From: JAVBLD01 sp031553705 | GTDB taxonomy: Bacteria; Bacteroidota; Bacteroidia; Bacteroidales; Marinifilaceae | DNA length: 39,856 nucleotides | Assembly (NCBI GenBank): GCA_031553705.1 | Contig: JAVBLD010000060.1 | Span: forward strand, 1 to 39,856 | Direction of reading: 5' to 3' | Shown here: positions 32,947 to 39,856 of the stretch, piece after piece | Layout of the letters: each line of letters begins with the position of its first letter | Numbering within the stretch: position 1 is the first letter of the stretch | Made by a program: the position numbers and the translations under genes | The notes under the pieces: generated by a model | What the model was told of the DNA's origin: nothing | What the model saw: the letters and a program-made list of their open reading frames with translations, nothing else | Databases searched by the model: none

Positions 32947-33717
32947 TTAAAAAATCAGGTGTTTTATCGAATAGTTTTTGTCTTTAATATTGTTCATGGT
33001 TTCGATACCTATTTCCAGATGCTGTTTGACAAAGCTTTGAGTCACCTGTTTATCGGACTCTTCCGTCTTGATTCCGTCGGATATCATCGGACGGTCGGAT
33101 ATCAATAACAGGGCACCTGTCGGAATCCGGTTGGCGAAACCAACCGTAAAGATAGTTGCTGTTTCCATATCGACAGCCATAGCCCGTGTTTTTTTCAGGT
33201 ATTCTTTGAAATGTTCATCATATTCCCATACCCGGCGGTTTGTAGTATATATCACTCCCGTATAATATTGTTTCCCGGCATTTACGATGGACTTTGAGCA
33301 GGCTTTCTGGAGGCTGAAGGCCGGCAGGGCCGGAACTTCATGCGGCAGGTAGTCGTCCGACGTCCCTTCCCCCTTGATTGCGGCAATGGGCAGGATGTAA
33401 TCCCCTACCATATTTTTATCTTTTAAGCCTCCACATTTTCCCAGGAAAAAAATAGCTTCGACTTCGATGGCCGAGAGAAGGTCCACGATTGTCGCAGCAT
33501 TGGGGCTTCCCATCCCGAAGTTGATCAGGGTAATATCGCCATGCGATACATTAGGCATTGTTTTATTGATGCCGATAACCGGTTCATCGTACATCTCCGA
33601 AAACAGATCCAGGTAATATTCAAAATTGGTCAGCAGGATATATTTTGAAAAATGATCCAGCTTACGCCCTGTGTATCTGGGCAGCCAGTTTTCTACGATA
33701 TCTTTTTTTGTTTTCAT
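32947..33717 (-). CDS. amn: AMP nucleosidase (short Bacteroidetes type)
   Basis: The 256-residue protein belongs to the nucleoside phosphorylase superfamily and resembles Amn-like enzymes that split AMP into adenine and ribose 5-phosphate. Visible landmarks are LINFGMGSPNAATIVDLL (about 64-81), FFLGKCGGLKD (90-100), the ribose-binding DMETA segment (183-187), and the late SDRP run. It lacks the N-terminal regulatory domain of the E. coli enzyme (484 residues), as is usual in Bacteroidetes. It heads a minus-strand operon with the DUF1573 and yajC genes. Confidence 0.85.
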   Translation of the reverse strand: MKTKKDIVENWLPRYTGRKLDHFSKYILLTNFEYYLDLFSEMYDEPVIGINKTMPNVSHGDITLINFGMGSPNAATIVDLLSAIEVEAIFFLGKCGGLKDKNMVGDYILPIAAIKGEGTSDDYLPHEVPALPAFSLQKACSKSIVNAGKQYYTGVIYTTNRRVWEYDEHFKEYLKKTRAMAVDMETATIFTVGFANRIPTGALLLISDRPMISDGIKTEESDKQVTQSFVKQHLEIGIETMNNIKDKNYSIKHLIF

Positions 33718-33738
33718 TTCTTTTTTCTATCTAAATAT

Positions 33739-33746
33739 TACCTTTG
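33739..33746 (+). promoter_or_regulatory. -7 box upstream of queA
   Basis: TACCTTTG on the plus strand matches TAnnTTTG, 114 bases before the queA ATG. The region is shared with the divergent amn gene. Confidence 0.4.
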
Positions 33747-33803
33747 TTTTCTGTTTAATATCCGCAAACTTAATCGAGTTTTGTCCTTTTATGCAAGAGG
33801 CTC

Positions 33804-33811
33804 CAAATTTA
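33804..33811 (-). promoter_or_regulatory. -7 box upstream of amn
   Basis: The minus strand reads TAAATTTG, 86 bases before the amn start. No -33 box is seen at normal spacing. Confidence 0.4.
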
Positions 33812-33860
33812 GTAAAAGTAGCACAATATTGTCTAATGTCAAAAGTTTTATCGCCGGAAA

Positions 33861-35093
33861 ATGGATTTTGTACTGGAAAAGCTAAAGGAGATAAGAATCG
33901 GGGACTATACTTATGAGTTGCCGGAAGAGAAGATTGCAAAGTTCCCACTGGCAGACCGGGATTCTTCGAAGCTGTTGGTGTTCGACCGGGGGGAGATCCG
34001 GACAGGTCTCTTTTCTGATGTGGCGGATTTTTTGTGTGATGGTCAGACATTGGTTTTTAACAATACTAAAGTGATTCATGCCCGGCTGCGTTGCTGGAAA
34101 TTAACCGGTGCGATTATTGAGATATTTTGCCTGGAACCCTATTTGCCGGCCGATTATGCACAGAACTTTGCTTCTCACCGGAGTTGCGAATGGCGATGTA
34201 TGGTAGGGAATTTAAAGAAATGGAAGGAGGGAGAAGTTTCCTGTTCTTTTTCCTGTAAAGGAGTTTCTTATATGCTAAAGGCGGAAAAAATAGAGCAGCA
34301 GGAGACGGAAGTGATCATCCGGTTCTCATGGGACGGCGGATTGACTTTTAGCGAAGTGTTAGAGTGTTGCGGGCAGATACCGATTCCTCCGTATCTAAAC
34401 CGGGAACCGGAAGAGTCGGACGAGATCCGCTATCAGACTGTTTATTCGAAAGAGGAGGGATCTGTCGCTGCGCCTACTGCCGGTTTGCATTTTAGTGAGC
34501 GTATATTAGGCTTGTTGAAGAAAAAGAATATAACTATAGCGGAGTTGACATTGCATGTCGGGGCCGGAACCTTTCGACCGGTTAAATCGGAGAAAATCGG
34601 AGCCCATCCGATGCATACCGAGCATATTATAGTGACACGTGAATTGGTGAACTGTTTGCGGGATAAGAGCGGTGATCTGATCGCTGTAGGGACGACGTCG
34701 GTCAGGACTCTTGAGAGTCTCTACTGGATGGGGGTAAAACGTTTGGAGGGAGTCGCAGAGTTCCATTCGGTTTCCCAGTGGGAAGTTTATCTTCTGCCGG
34801 ACTATTATTTGTTGAAAGAAGCACTGGACGCGCTGTCCGCTTGGTTTGACATGACCTCAAAAGAGCAATTGGAGGCGGAGACCACCATTATGATCGTACC
34901 CGGTTACCGGTTTAGGGTGGTCGATGCGATGTTTACCAATTTTCATCAGCCGCAGAGTACGCTTCTGCTGCTTGTTGCCGCAGCTATCGGCGAAGATTGG
35001 CGAAGGGTGTACGACTATGCCTTTAGACATGGTTTCAGGTTTTTGAGTTATGGCGACTCGAGTTTTTTACGGATAAATAGAAATAAGGTATGA
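33861..35093 (+). CDS. QueA-like S-adenosylmethionine:tRNA ribosyltransferase-isomerase
   Basis: QueA moves the ribosyl part of SAM onto preQ1 in tRNA to make epoxyqueuosine. The 410-residue protein shows the family runs VFNNTKVIHARL (about 65-76), GSVAAPTAGLHFSE, LTLHVGAGTFRPV and TNFHQPQSTLLLLVAAAIG. It is about 55 residues longer than E. coli QueA (356), mainly through extra sequence in the middle (about 95-185), and the IPIPPYLNR segment is kept. A shorter QueA paralogue may exist elsewhere, in which case this one could have another substrate. Its stop overlaps the next gene start by 4 bases. Confidence 0.85.
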   Translation: MDFVLEKLKEIRIGDYTYELPEEKIAKFPLADRDSSKLLVFDRGEIRTGLFSDVADFLCDGQTLVFNNTKVIHARLRCWKLTGAIIEIFCLEPYLPADYAQNFASHRSCEWRCMVGNLKKWKEGEVSCSFSCKGVSYMLKAEKIEQQETEVIIRFSWDGGLTFSEVLECCGQIPIPPYLNREPEESDEIRYQTVYSKEEGSVAAPTAGLHFSERILGLLKKKNITIAELTLHVGAGTFRPVKSEKIGAHPMHTEHIIVTRELVNCLRDKSGDLIAVGTTSVRTLESLYWMGVKRLEGVAEFHSVSQWEVYLLPDYYLLKEALDALSAWFDMTSKEQLEAETTIMIVPGYRFRVVDAMFTNFHQPQSTLLLLVAAAIGEDWRRVYDYAFRHGFRFLSYGDSSFLRINRNKV

Positions 35094-35539
35094 AAGGCAC
35101 CGAATTGAATCTGCCGCCGTTCGATTATAAGGTACAGAAACAACAGGGGCAGCTTTTTATCTACGATATTATCAGGAAAAGATATGTAGTATTGACTCCG
35201 GAAGAGTGGGTAAGGCAGCATATGATCCACTACCTGGTCGGCTGTAAATCCTATTCGCCTGCTCTTATTGCAGTGGAGAGGAAGATCGACCTGTATGGGC
35301 TGAAACGGCGTTTCGATATTGTATGTTATGACCGGGAGACAAATCCTTATCTGATTATAGAGTGTAAGGCACCAACCGTGGCCCTTTCACAGATTGTATT
35401 CGATCAGGTGTTTGGATATAACCTGGTCTTGGCTGCCCGTTACGTTGCCGTTACGAACGGCATAGATCATCACTGCGGACAAACCGATCCTTCCGGGCAT
35501 CTTGTTTTTTTGTCCGAAATACCGGCTTTTATTGTTTAA
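35090..35539 (+). CDS. HsdR N-terminal-like PD-(D/E)XK nuclease domain protein
   Basis: The 149-residue protein matches the stand-alone version of the nuclease domain found at the N-terminus of type I restriction enzyme R subunits (HSDR_N_2). Candidate active-site residues are Asp76 in RRFDIVCY and Glu91-x-Lys93 in LIIECKAP. A glutamine-containing helix (about 99-106) completes the usual pattern. No helicase domain or hsdM/hsdS gene is near, so it is not a restriction system by itself. It overlaps queA by ATGA, indicating translational coupling. The biological role is unknown; DNA repair or RNA processing are possible. Confidence 0.8.
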   Translation: MKGTELNLPPFDYKVQKQQGQLFIYDIIRKRYVVLTPEEWVRQHMIHYLVGCKSYSPALIAVERKIDLYGLKRRFDIVCYDRETNPYLIIECKAPTVALSQIVFDQVFGYNLVLAARYVAVTNGIDHHCGQTDPSGHLVFLSEIPAFIV

Positions 35540-35803
35540 TGGAGTGACACCGAAGAAAACGATAGGAGATATTCTAATGAAATTAGAACATAATGAAGGA
35601 AATACGGACGGGTGGAAGTAAAACCCGTCATTTGGGTTTTCATCGCAATAAGAATTCAAGCAGGATATAAATGCTGTAAACACCTCTTTTTATACAAAAA
35701 AAGCAAAGGATAATTCTTAGAGATAAAAATTTAAAACTTTATTAGAATAAAAATCGTAAATAATTTGGGTTTTCTGTATAGATGGTCTAATTTTATTCTT
35801 GAT

Positions 35804-36037
35804 ATGAATAAAAGAGATATAAATAAGACTAGGATACTACAGTTCATCCAGATGCTGATGTATTTGGATGCGCTGCTGATGGTGTTTAGCTTAGGACATC
35901 TTAATCATGGCGATAGTCCGTATCAGCATGAAGTGACCCCTTATATCCGGCTGGTTGTATTGTTTATTGTCTTCGGCGTTTTATATGCCGTTGAAAAAAA
36001 TATCAGCCGGGAGTTTAAGAAACGCAGGAACAACTAG
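35804..36037 (+). CDS. Small two-helix membrane protein, unknown function
   Basis: From the ATG at 35804 the product has 77 residues, with two hydrophobic helices (about 12-30 and 47-64), a polar loop containing several His residues between them, and a basic C-terminus (EFKKRRNN). I recognise no family. The open frame starts at a TTG at 35765, but ATG is preferred. It is isolated, about 265 bases after the nuclease gene, so it could be a conserved small membrane protein or a chance ORF; the clean helix pattern favours a real gene. Confidence 0.5.
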   Translation: MNKRDINKTRILQFIQMLMYLDALLMVFSLGHLNHGDSPYQHEVTPYIRLVVLFIVFGVLYAVEKNISREFKKRRNN

Positions 36038-36443
36038 GTCCACGAATTACACGAATTTCGTTTATGAATCGTACGAGTTTTTTGGATAACTTTTTCCGTC
36101 AGTCTTTGTACAAAAAAAGTTCACTATCCAATCTTCCACACAAAGCTTATTCATTGGACAATCATTATCTGTATCGCACGGAAAAAAATAGCCGGCGACC
36201 GCTCCAATTACATTTTTTTATTTCTGTTTTTACTATTGCCAAAGAGTCGATCGTCAGCAGTTGTTGAAGTACACGGGAATATAGATCGCCCACTAACAGA
36301 TACTAAGATACGAAGATGGTAAAAAACGACCCGTTTCAGTTGTTAACTTCGTAATTTATTGTAGGATATAATTGAAAGAATCATAAAAAAAGTGATCGAA
36401 ATTTCTTCCGATCACGTATAGTTCTTGGACCTCCTTTTCATTA
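36038..36443. other. Non-coding region before the hutH stop
   Basis: This 406-base AT-rich stretch has no convincing gene; a 67-codon frame at 36064-36267 lacks protein-like composition. A near-repeat CACGAATTACACGAATTTCG lies at 36041-36060. The right end holds the hutH terminator. Confidence 0.5.
36384..36415 (-). terminator. Intrinsic terminator after hutH
   Basis: GTGATCG (36392-36398) pairs with CGATCAC (36409-36415) around a 10-base loop. On the minus strand it runs into seven T. It lies 28 bases past the hutH stop. Confidence 0.85.
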
Positions 36444-37940
36444 TTATTTGAAATCCGCAAAGTCGCCTTGCATTAGAAATCCGGTGGCGGCGTCAATGTC
36501 TTTATACATGACACGGTCCTCGTTGTTGAAGCTGACGACCGAACGAAACTCTTTCAGGAACTCTTCCAGGTAGGGAGAAGTTTTGGAAGGACGTTTCAGG
36601 TCGATCGCCTGTGCGGCATTCATTAATTCTATGGCGAGTACGCGATATACGTTTTCAGTCACCTTTACCGTTTTCGTCGCGGCGTTTCCTCCCATGCTTA
36701 CATGATCCTCCTGTTCGTTTGAGGAAGGGATCGAGTCGACGGAGCAAGGGGTGCAGAGCTGTTTATTTTTACTTACGATAGCAGCAGCGGCATATTGCGG
36801 GATCATAAAACCGGAATTCAAGCCCGAGTTGGCAATCAGAAATTCCGGCAACTGCCGTCCGCCTGAAATCAACCGGTAAGTACGGCGTTCCGAGATGTTA
36901 CCCAATTCCGCCAAGGCTATACTCAGGAAATCGAGTACCAGGGCCAACGGCTGGCCGTGAAAGTTGCCGCCCGAAACGATCAGGTCCTCGTCGGGAAAAA
37001 CGGTCGGGTTATCGGTGACCGAATTAATCTCCCGTTCTACGACCGAAGCGACATACATAACTGTGTCTTTAGTCGCTCCGTGCACCTGAGGCATACAACG
37101 GAAAGAGTAGGGATCTTGTACATGTTTTTTCTCTTCCTTCTGGAACTCCGATCCTTCCAGTAGCGCACAGATATTTTTTGCCGTTTCGATCTGCCCCGGA
37201 TGAGGACGGATTGCATGAAGCTGCGGTAAGAACGGATCAATACGTCCGTCATAGGCATCCAGCGAAATCGCACCGATAATATCGGCATATTTTATCAGTT
37301 TAAAGGCTTTGAGTAGGGCGTATGTAGCATGAGCACTCATAAATTGGGTACCGTTCAGTAAGGCAAGTCCTTCTTTCGCACCTAATGTGATCGGTGTCCA
37401 GTTCAATTCGGCATTTACCGATTTTGCATCCCGGATTTTCCCTTTATAGAAAACTTCTCCTTCGTTGATAAGCGGCAGGAATAGATTCGCCAGCGGGGCA
37501 AGGTCGCCGGAAGCTCCTAAAGAACCCAGTTCCCGTACAACCGGCAATACGTCGCAATTGAACATATCGATGATACGTTCCACTGTAACCAGTTGTACTC
37601 CCGATTTACCGAGGGAGAGTGCATGCACTTTCAGCAGAAGCATCAGGCGGATGATCTCTTTTTCGATCGGTTCCCCGAGACTGCAAGCATGCGACATCAC
37701 CAGGTTGGCTTGCAGTTGGCTCAGGTCTTCGGCAGGAATAGTGATTTTGCACAATGATCCGAAACCTGTAGTAATACCGTATAACGGCCTTGTGGAGGTT
37801 GTAATTTTATGGTCCAGATAGGCCTTGCATTCCGTAATTAATTGTTTGCTCTCTTCCGAAAGGGCAAGTTTATACCCTTTTTTTAAAATATTGTCGATGA
37901 CCTCAAATGTCAATGGGGCCGGAGAAATATAGTGTGTCAT
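36444..37940 (-). CDS. hutH: Histidine ammonia-lyase
   Basis: HutH removes ammonia from histidine to form urocanate. The 498-residue protein carries the MIO-forming triad Ala143-Ser144-Gly145 in GSLGASGDLAPLANL, catalytic Tyr54 in YGITTGFG, and the selectivity pair Ser83-His84 in NLVMSHACS, which points to histidine and not phenylalanine or tyrosine. The late motif EDHVSMGGNAATK is also typical. Length fits the family (about 510). No hutU, hutI or other degradation genes are adjacent; the next gene upstream is hisS, 139 bases away on the same strand. Confidence 0.93.
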   Translation of the reverse strand: MTHYISPAPLTFEVIDNILKKGYKLALSEESKQLITECKAYLDHKITTSTRPLYGITTGFGSLCKITIPAEDLSQLQANLVMSHACSLGEPIEKEIIRLMLLLKVHALSLGKSGVQLVTVERIIDMFNCDVLPVVRELGSLGASGDLAPLANLFLPLINEGEVFYKGKIRDAKSVNAELNWTPITLGAKEGLALLNGTQFMSAHATYALLKAFKLIKYADIIGAISLDAYDGRIDPFLPQLHAIRPHPGQIETAKNICALLEGSEFQKEEKKHVQDPYSFRCMPQVHGATKDTVMYVASVVEREINSVTDNPTVFPDEDLIVSGGNFHGQPLALVLDFLSIALAELGNISERRTYRLISGGRQLPEFLIANSGLNSGFMIPQYAAAAIVSKNKQLCTPCSVDSIPSSNEQEDHVSMGGNAATKTVKVTENVYRVLAIELMNAAQAIDLKRPSKTSPYLEEFLKEFRSVVSFNNEDRVMYKDIDAATGFLMQGDFADFK

Positions 37941-38079
37941 AATGATAACAGTTTGATGAATAAGAAATTTACGCTTTGTTTTTTAATTTTCCTGTACCTG
38001 TTTTGTCAGGGGCATCTTGTATCAAAGCCGTAGTTTTTTAATGGCCTGTGTTCTTTTTTATCCAGCAACATATAAATAA

Positions 38080-39447
38080 TTATCTGTTCAAAATACTTTC
38101 GCATAACATTTCGACAGGATAGTTCCGCTGTTCGCCGGTTATCATATCTTTTACCGTTACGCTATTGGTTTGCATCTCAATGTCGCCGACTAATGCAACA
38201 TAAGGTATCCCTTTCTTGTCGGCGTATGCCATCTGTTTTTTCATTTTTGCGGCGTCGGGGAATAGTTCAGCATTAATGCCGTTTTCACGCAACATTTTTA
38301 AAACCGGCAAACAAAAAAGTTCTTCTTTTGCCCCAAAATTAGCAAACATAATCTGTGTCGTGGTGTGTGCACCCGCAGGGAATAGTTCCAGTTGATTCAT
38401 TACGTCGAATATCCGGTCTGCCCCGAAGGAGATACCTACCCCTGAAACGTCCTTTAGACCGAAAATACCTGTCAGGTCGTCGTAGCGCCCGCCGCCGGTG
38501 ATACTCCCGATTTCCACATCCAATGCTTTTACTTCAAAGATTGCTCCGGTATAGTAGCTTAACCCCCTAGCCAGAGTCAGGTCGAGCTTTATATCCATTG
38601 AGACATCCAATACCTTGATATACCGGAACAGGGCGGTTAACTCTTCGACTCCTTTCAGGCCGATTACGCTCTGCCGCAGTATATCCCCCAACTGAGTCAG
38701 TTTTTCCTGATTGGAACCGCTGAGCTCAAGGATCGGTTGCAGTTTCCGGATCCCTTCCTCATCGATGCCCCGTTCCCTCAACTCCTGGTGCACGGCAGCT
38801 GCCCCGATTTTGTCCATTTTATCAATTGCTACCGTAATGTCGGTCAGTTTATCCGGGTGCCCGATCGTCTCGGCAATGCCGGCCAGAATCTTCCGGTTAT
38901 TGATCAACAGGCGTACGTTTATTCTTAGTTTTTTATATACATCGTTGACGATCTGTACGATTTCCGCTTCGTTGATCAGTGAATCGCTTCCTACCACATC
39001 AATATCGCATTGGTAGAATTCGCGATACCGTCCTTTCTGCGGCCGGTCTGCTCTCCATACCGGCTGGATCTGGTAGCGCTTAAACGGGAAAGTGATTTCG
39101 TGCTGGTGCTGCACTACGAAACGGGCAAAAGGTACCGTTAAATCATAGCGCAATCCTTTTTCCGATATCTTGTTGGTCAGTTTGATGCTGTTTTTTTCCG
39201 CTAATTCGGTTTCGCTGATACCGGAAAGAAAATCGCCCGAATTCAGTATCTTAAATAGTAATTTGTCGCCTTCTTCTCCATATTTCCCCATTAAAGTGGA
39301 AAGATTTTCCATTGCCGGAGTCTCCAGCGGCATATAACCGTACAGTTTGAAAACGCGTTTTATGGTGTCGAAAATATAGTTTCTTTTCACCATAATCTCC
39401 GGTGAAAAATCTCTTGTCCCTTTTGGAATGGAAGGTGTCTGTGCCAT
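38080..39447 (-). CDS. hisS: Histidyl-tRNA synthetase
   Basis: HisRS charges tRNA-His. The 455-residue class II synthetase has motif 1 around IFDTIKRVFKLYGYMPLETP, motif 2 with RADRPQKGRYREFYQCDIDVVG, the histidine-binding LARGLSYYTGAIFEV and motif 3 in SGVGISFGADRI. The C-terminal anticodon-binding domain (about 360-455) is present. Length matches the Bacteroidetes form (about 454). The ATG at 39447 gives MAQTPSIPKGTRDFSPE, the expected start. A consensus promoter lies about 60 bases upstream. Confidence 0.97.
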   Translation of the reverse strand: MAQTPSIPKGTRDFSPEIMVKRNYIFDTIKRVFKLYGYMPLETPAMENLSTLMGKYGEEGDKLLFKILNSGDFLSGISETELAEKNSIKLTNKISEKGLRYDLTVPFARFVVQHQHEITFPFKRYQIQPVWRADRPQKGRYREFYQCDIDVVGSDSLINEAEIVQIVNDVYKKLRINVRLLINNRKILAGIAETIGHPDKLTDITVAIDKMDKIGAAAVHQELRERGIDEEGIRKLQPILELSGSNQEKLTQLGDILRQSVIGLKGVEELTALFRYIKVLDVSMDIKLDLTLARGLSYYTGAIFEVKALDVEIGSITGGGRYDDLTGIFGLKDVSGVGISFGADRIFDVMNQLELFPAGAHTTTQIMFANFGAKEELFCLPVLKMLRENGINAELFPDAAKMKKQMAYADKKGIPYVALVGDIEMQTNSVTVKDMITGEQRNYPVEMLCESILNR

Positions 39448-39509
39448 CTGAATACTGATCTTTTTGGGTTCGGAATACCGGATTATAAATTCGGGTTTTT
39501 TAACTCCGA

Positions 39510-39540
39510 CAAATATATAAAACTAAAAGGGAACGACAAA
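39510..39540 (-). promoter_or_regulatory. Consensus promoter of hisS
   Basis: On the minus strand TTTG (39540-39537) and TATATTTG (39517-39510) are exactly 19 bases apart. Confidence 0.7.
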
Positions 39541-39719
39541 AACCGATACGGAAGATTGAATTAATGTTTGGCAGAAAAAGAAAGACAAGCATTATTATTA
39601 TAGCATATAAAACAGTTTATTATTGTATAATTATCTGATACAAAATATTTTATGTAGTATGTTCAATTTTTCTTTAATGAGTTGTTTTTTCAATAGAAAA
39701 GAAAAAAGAGTCGAAAAGA

Positions 39720-39751
39720 TTTGGAAGGTATTTTAAGTTCTTCTATCTTTG
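39720..39751 (+). promoter_or_regulatory. Strong rightward promoter, possibly of an rRNA operon
   Basis: TTTG at 39720-39723 and TATCTTTG at 39744-39751 are 20 bases apart, preceded by an A/T-rich stretch that could act as an UP element. Downstream, GTTCTTAC at 39801-39808 resembles a boxA antitermination signal. The arrangement is like Bacteroidales rrn promoters. Confidence 0.6.
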
Positions 39752-39856
39752 CCGCCTCTTTCCTTTGGGAATGGGGTTGATGATAAATCAGTCAAGAAGC
39801 GTTCTTACACATATTGAAATGACAGAATAAACAGCAAGTGCGAGTCCTTTGAAATT

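Larger units (their letters stand above)
39448..39856. other. Divergent region between hisS and an unseen rightward unit
   Basis: This 409-base region to the window end has no ORF of note. It contains the hisS promoter, an AT-rich stretch (about 39570-39719) and a strong rightward promoter at 39720-39751. The last 100 bases have no start of a recognisable gene and read like an RNA leader. Confidence 0.6.

Noticed and set aside
35090..35539. Type I restriction system
   Set aside because: Only an HsdR-N-like nuclease domain is present. There is no helicase, methylase or specificity subunit nearby.
36064..36267. 67-codon plus-strand ORF
   Set aside because: Its composition is not protein-like, it has no motif, and no promoter or ribosome site was seen.
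1..39856. CRISPR array or cas genes
   Set aside because: No regularly spaced direct repeats and no Cas-like proteins were seen.

Overview
The window looks chromosomal and comes from a Bacteroidota genome, most likely order Bacteroidales (Parabacteroides- or Tannerellaceae-like; genus not provable from sequence alone). The signs are many -7 boxes of the form TAnnTTTG, several with a TTTG -33 box 19-20 bases upstream, few Shine-Dalgarno sequences, and Bacteroidota-typical genes (DUF4254, DUF5606, DUF1573 and YbbR proteins, short AMP nucleosidase, GH92 mannosidase).

Layout. 1-1940: edge of a decayed integrative element, with the 5' part of one tyrosine recombinase gene running off the left end, a second one truncated before its catalytic residues, and non-coding sequence. 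1939-6841: exported glutathione peroxidase, RecQ, then KdsD and LptB (Kdo precursor supply and LPS export). 6842-12491: tRNA-Leu(UAG) with its own promoter and terminator, trigger factor, an M16 protease, an O-methyltransferase, a GT90 glycosyltransferase and thymidylate synthase. 12505-17120: a leftward LPS/glycan operon (DUF4254, GT9, LPS-type kinase, UDP-galactopyranose mutase, galactofuranosyltransferase-like protein). 17426-21527: a rightward group with a GT-C-like membrane protein, a dTDP-sugar 3,4-ketoisomerase, a DegT aminotransferase and an ArnC/GtrB-like transferase. 21739-24414: dihydrofolate reductase, an O-antigen-ligase/polymerase-like membrane protein and an IspD/TarI-family cytidylyltransferase. 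24473-27885: GH92 mannosidase and ROK sugar kinase behind a structured leader. 28061-33717: housekeeping genes on the minus strand (TrmN6, DUF5606, TerB-DnaJ, CoaE, YbbR, YajC, DUF1573, AMP nucleosidase). 33861-36037: QueA, an overlapping HsdR-N-like nuclease and a small membrane protein. 36444-39447: histidine ammonia-lyase and HisRS. The right end carries a strong rightward promoter that may drive an rRNA operon just outside the window.

How it works together. Much of the window serves the outer envelope: KdsD and LptB make and move LPS, the leftward operon probably builds a core or glycan with phosphate and galactofuranose, and the membrane ligase/polymerase may join or extend chains. The most interesting part is the four-gene group at 17426-21527. 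Its parts match, role for role, an ArnB/ArnC/ArnT-type route: make a 3-amino-3,6-dideoxy sugar, load it on a polyprenyl phosphate, and transfer it outside the inner membrane. Together with the leftward operon it sits between thyA and folA, genes that are neighbours in many bacteria.
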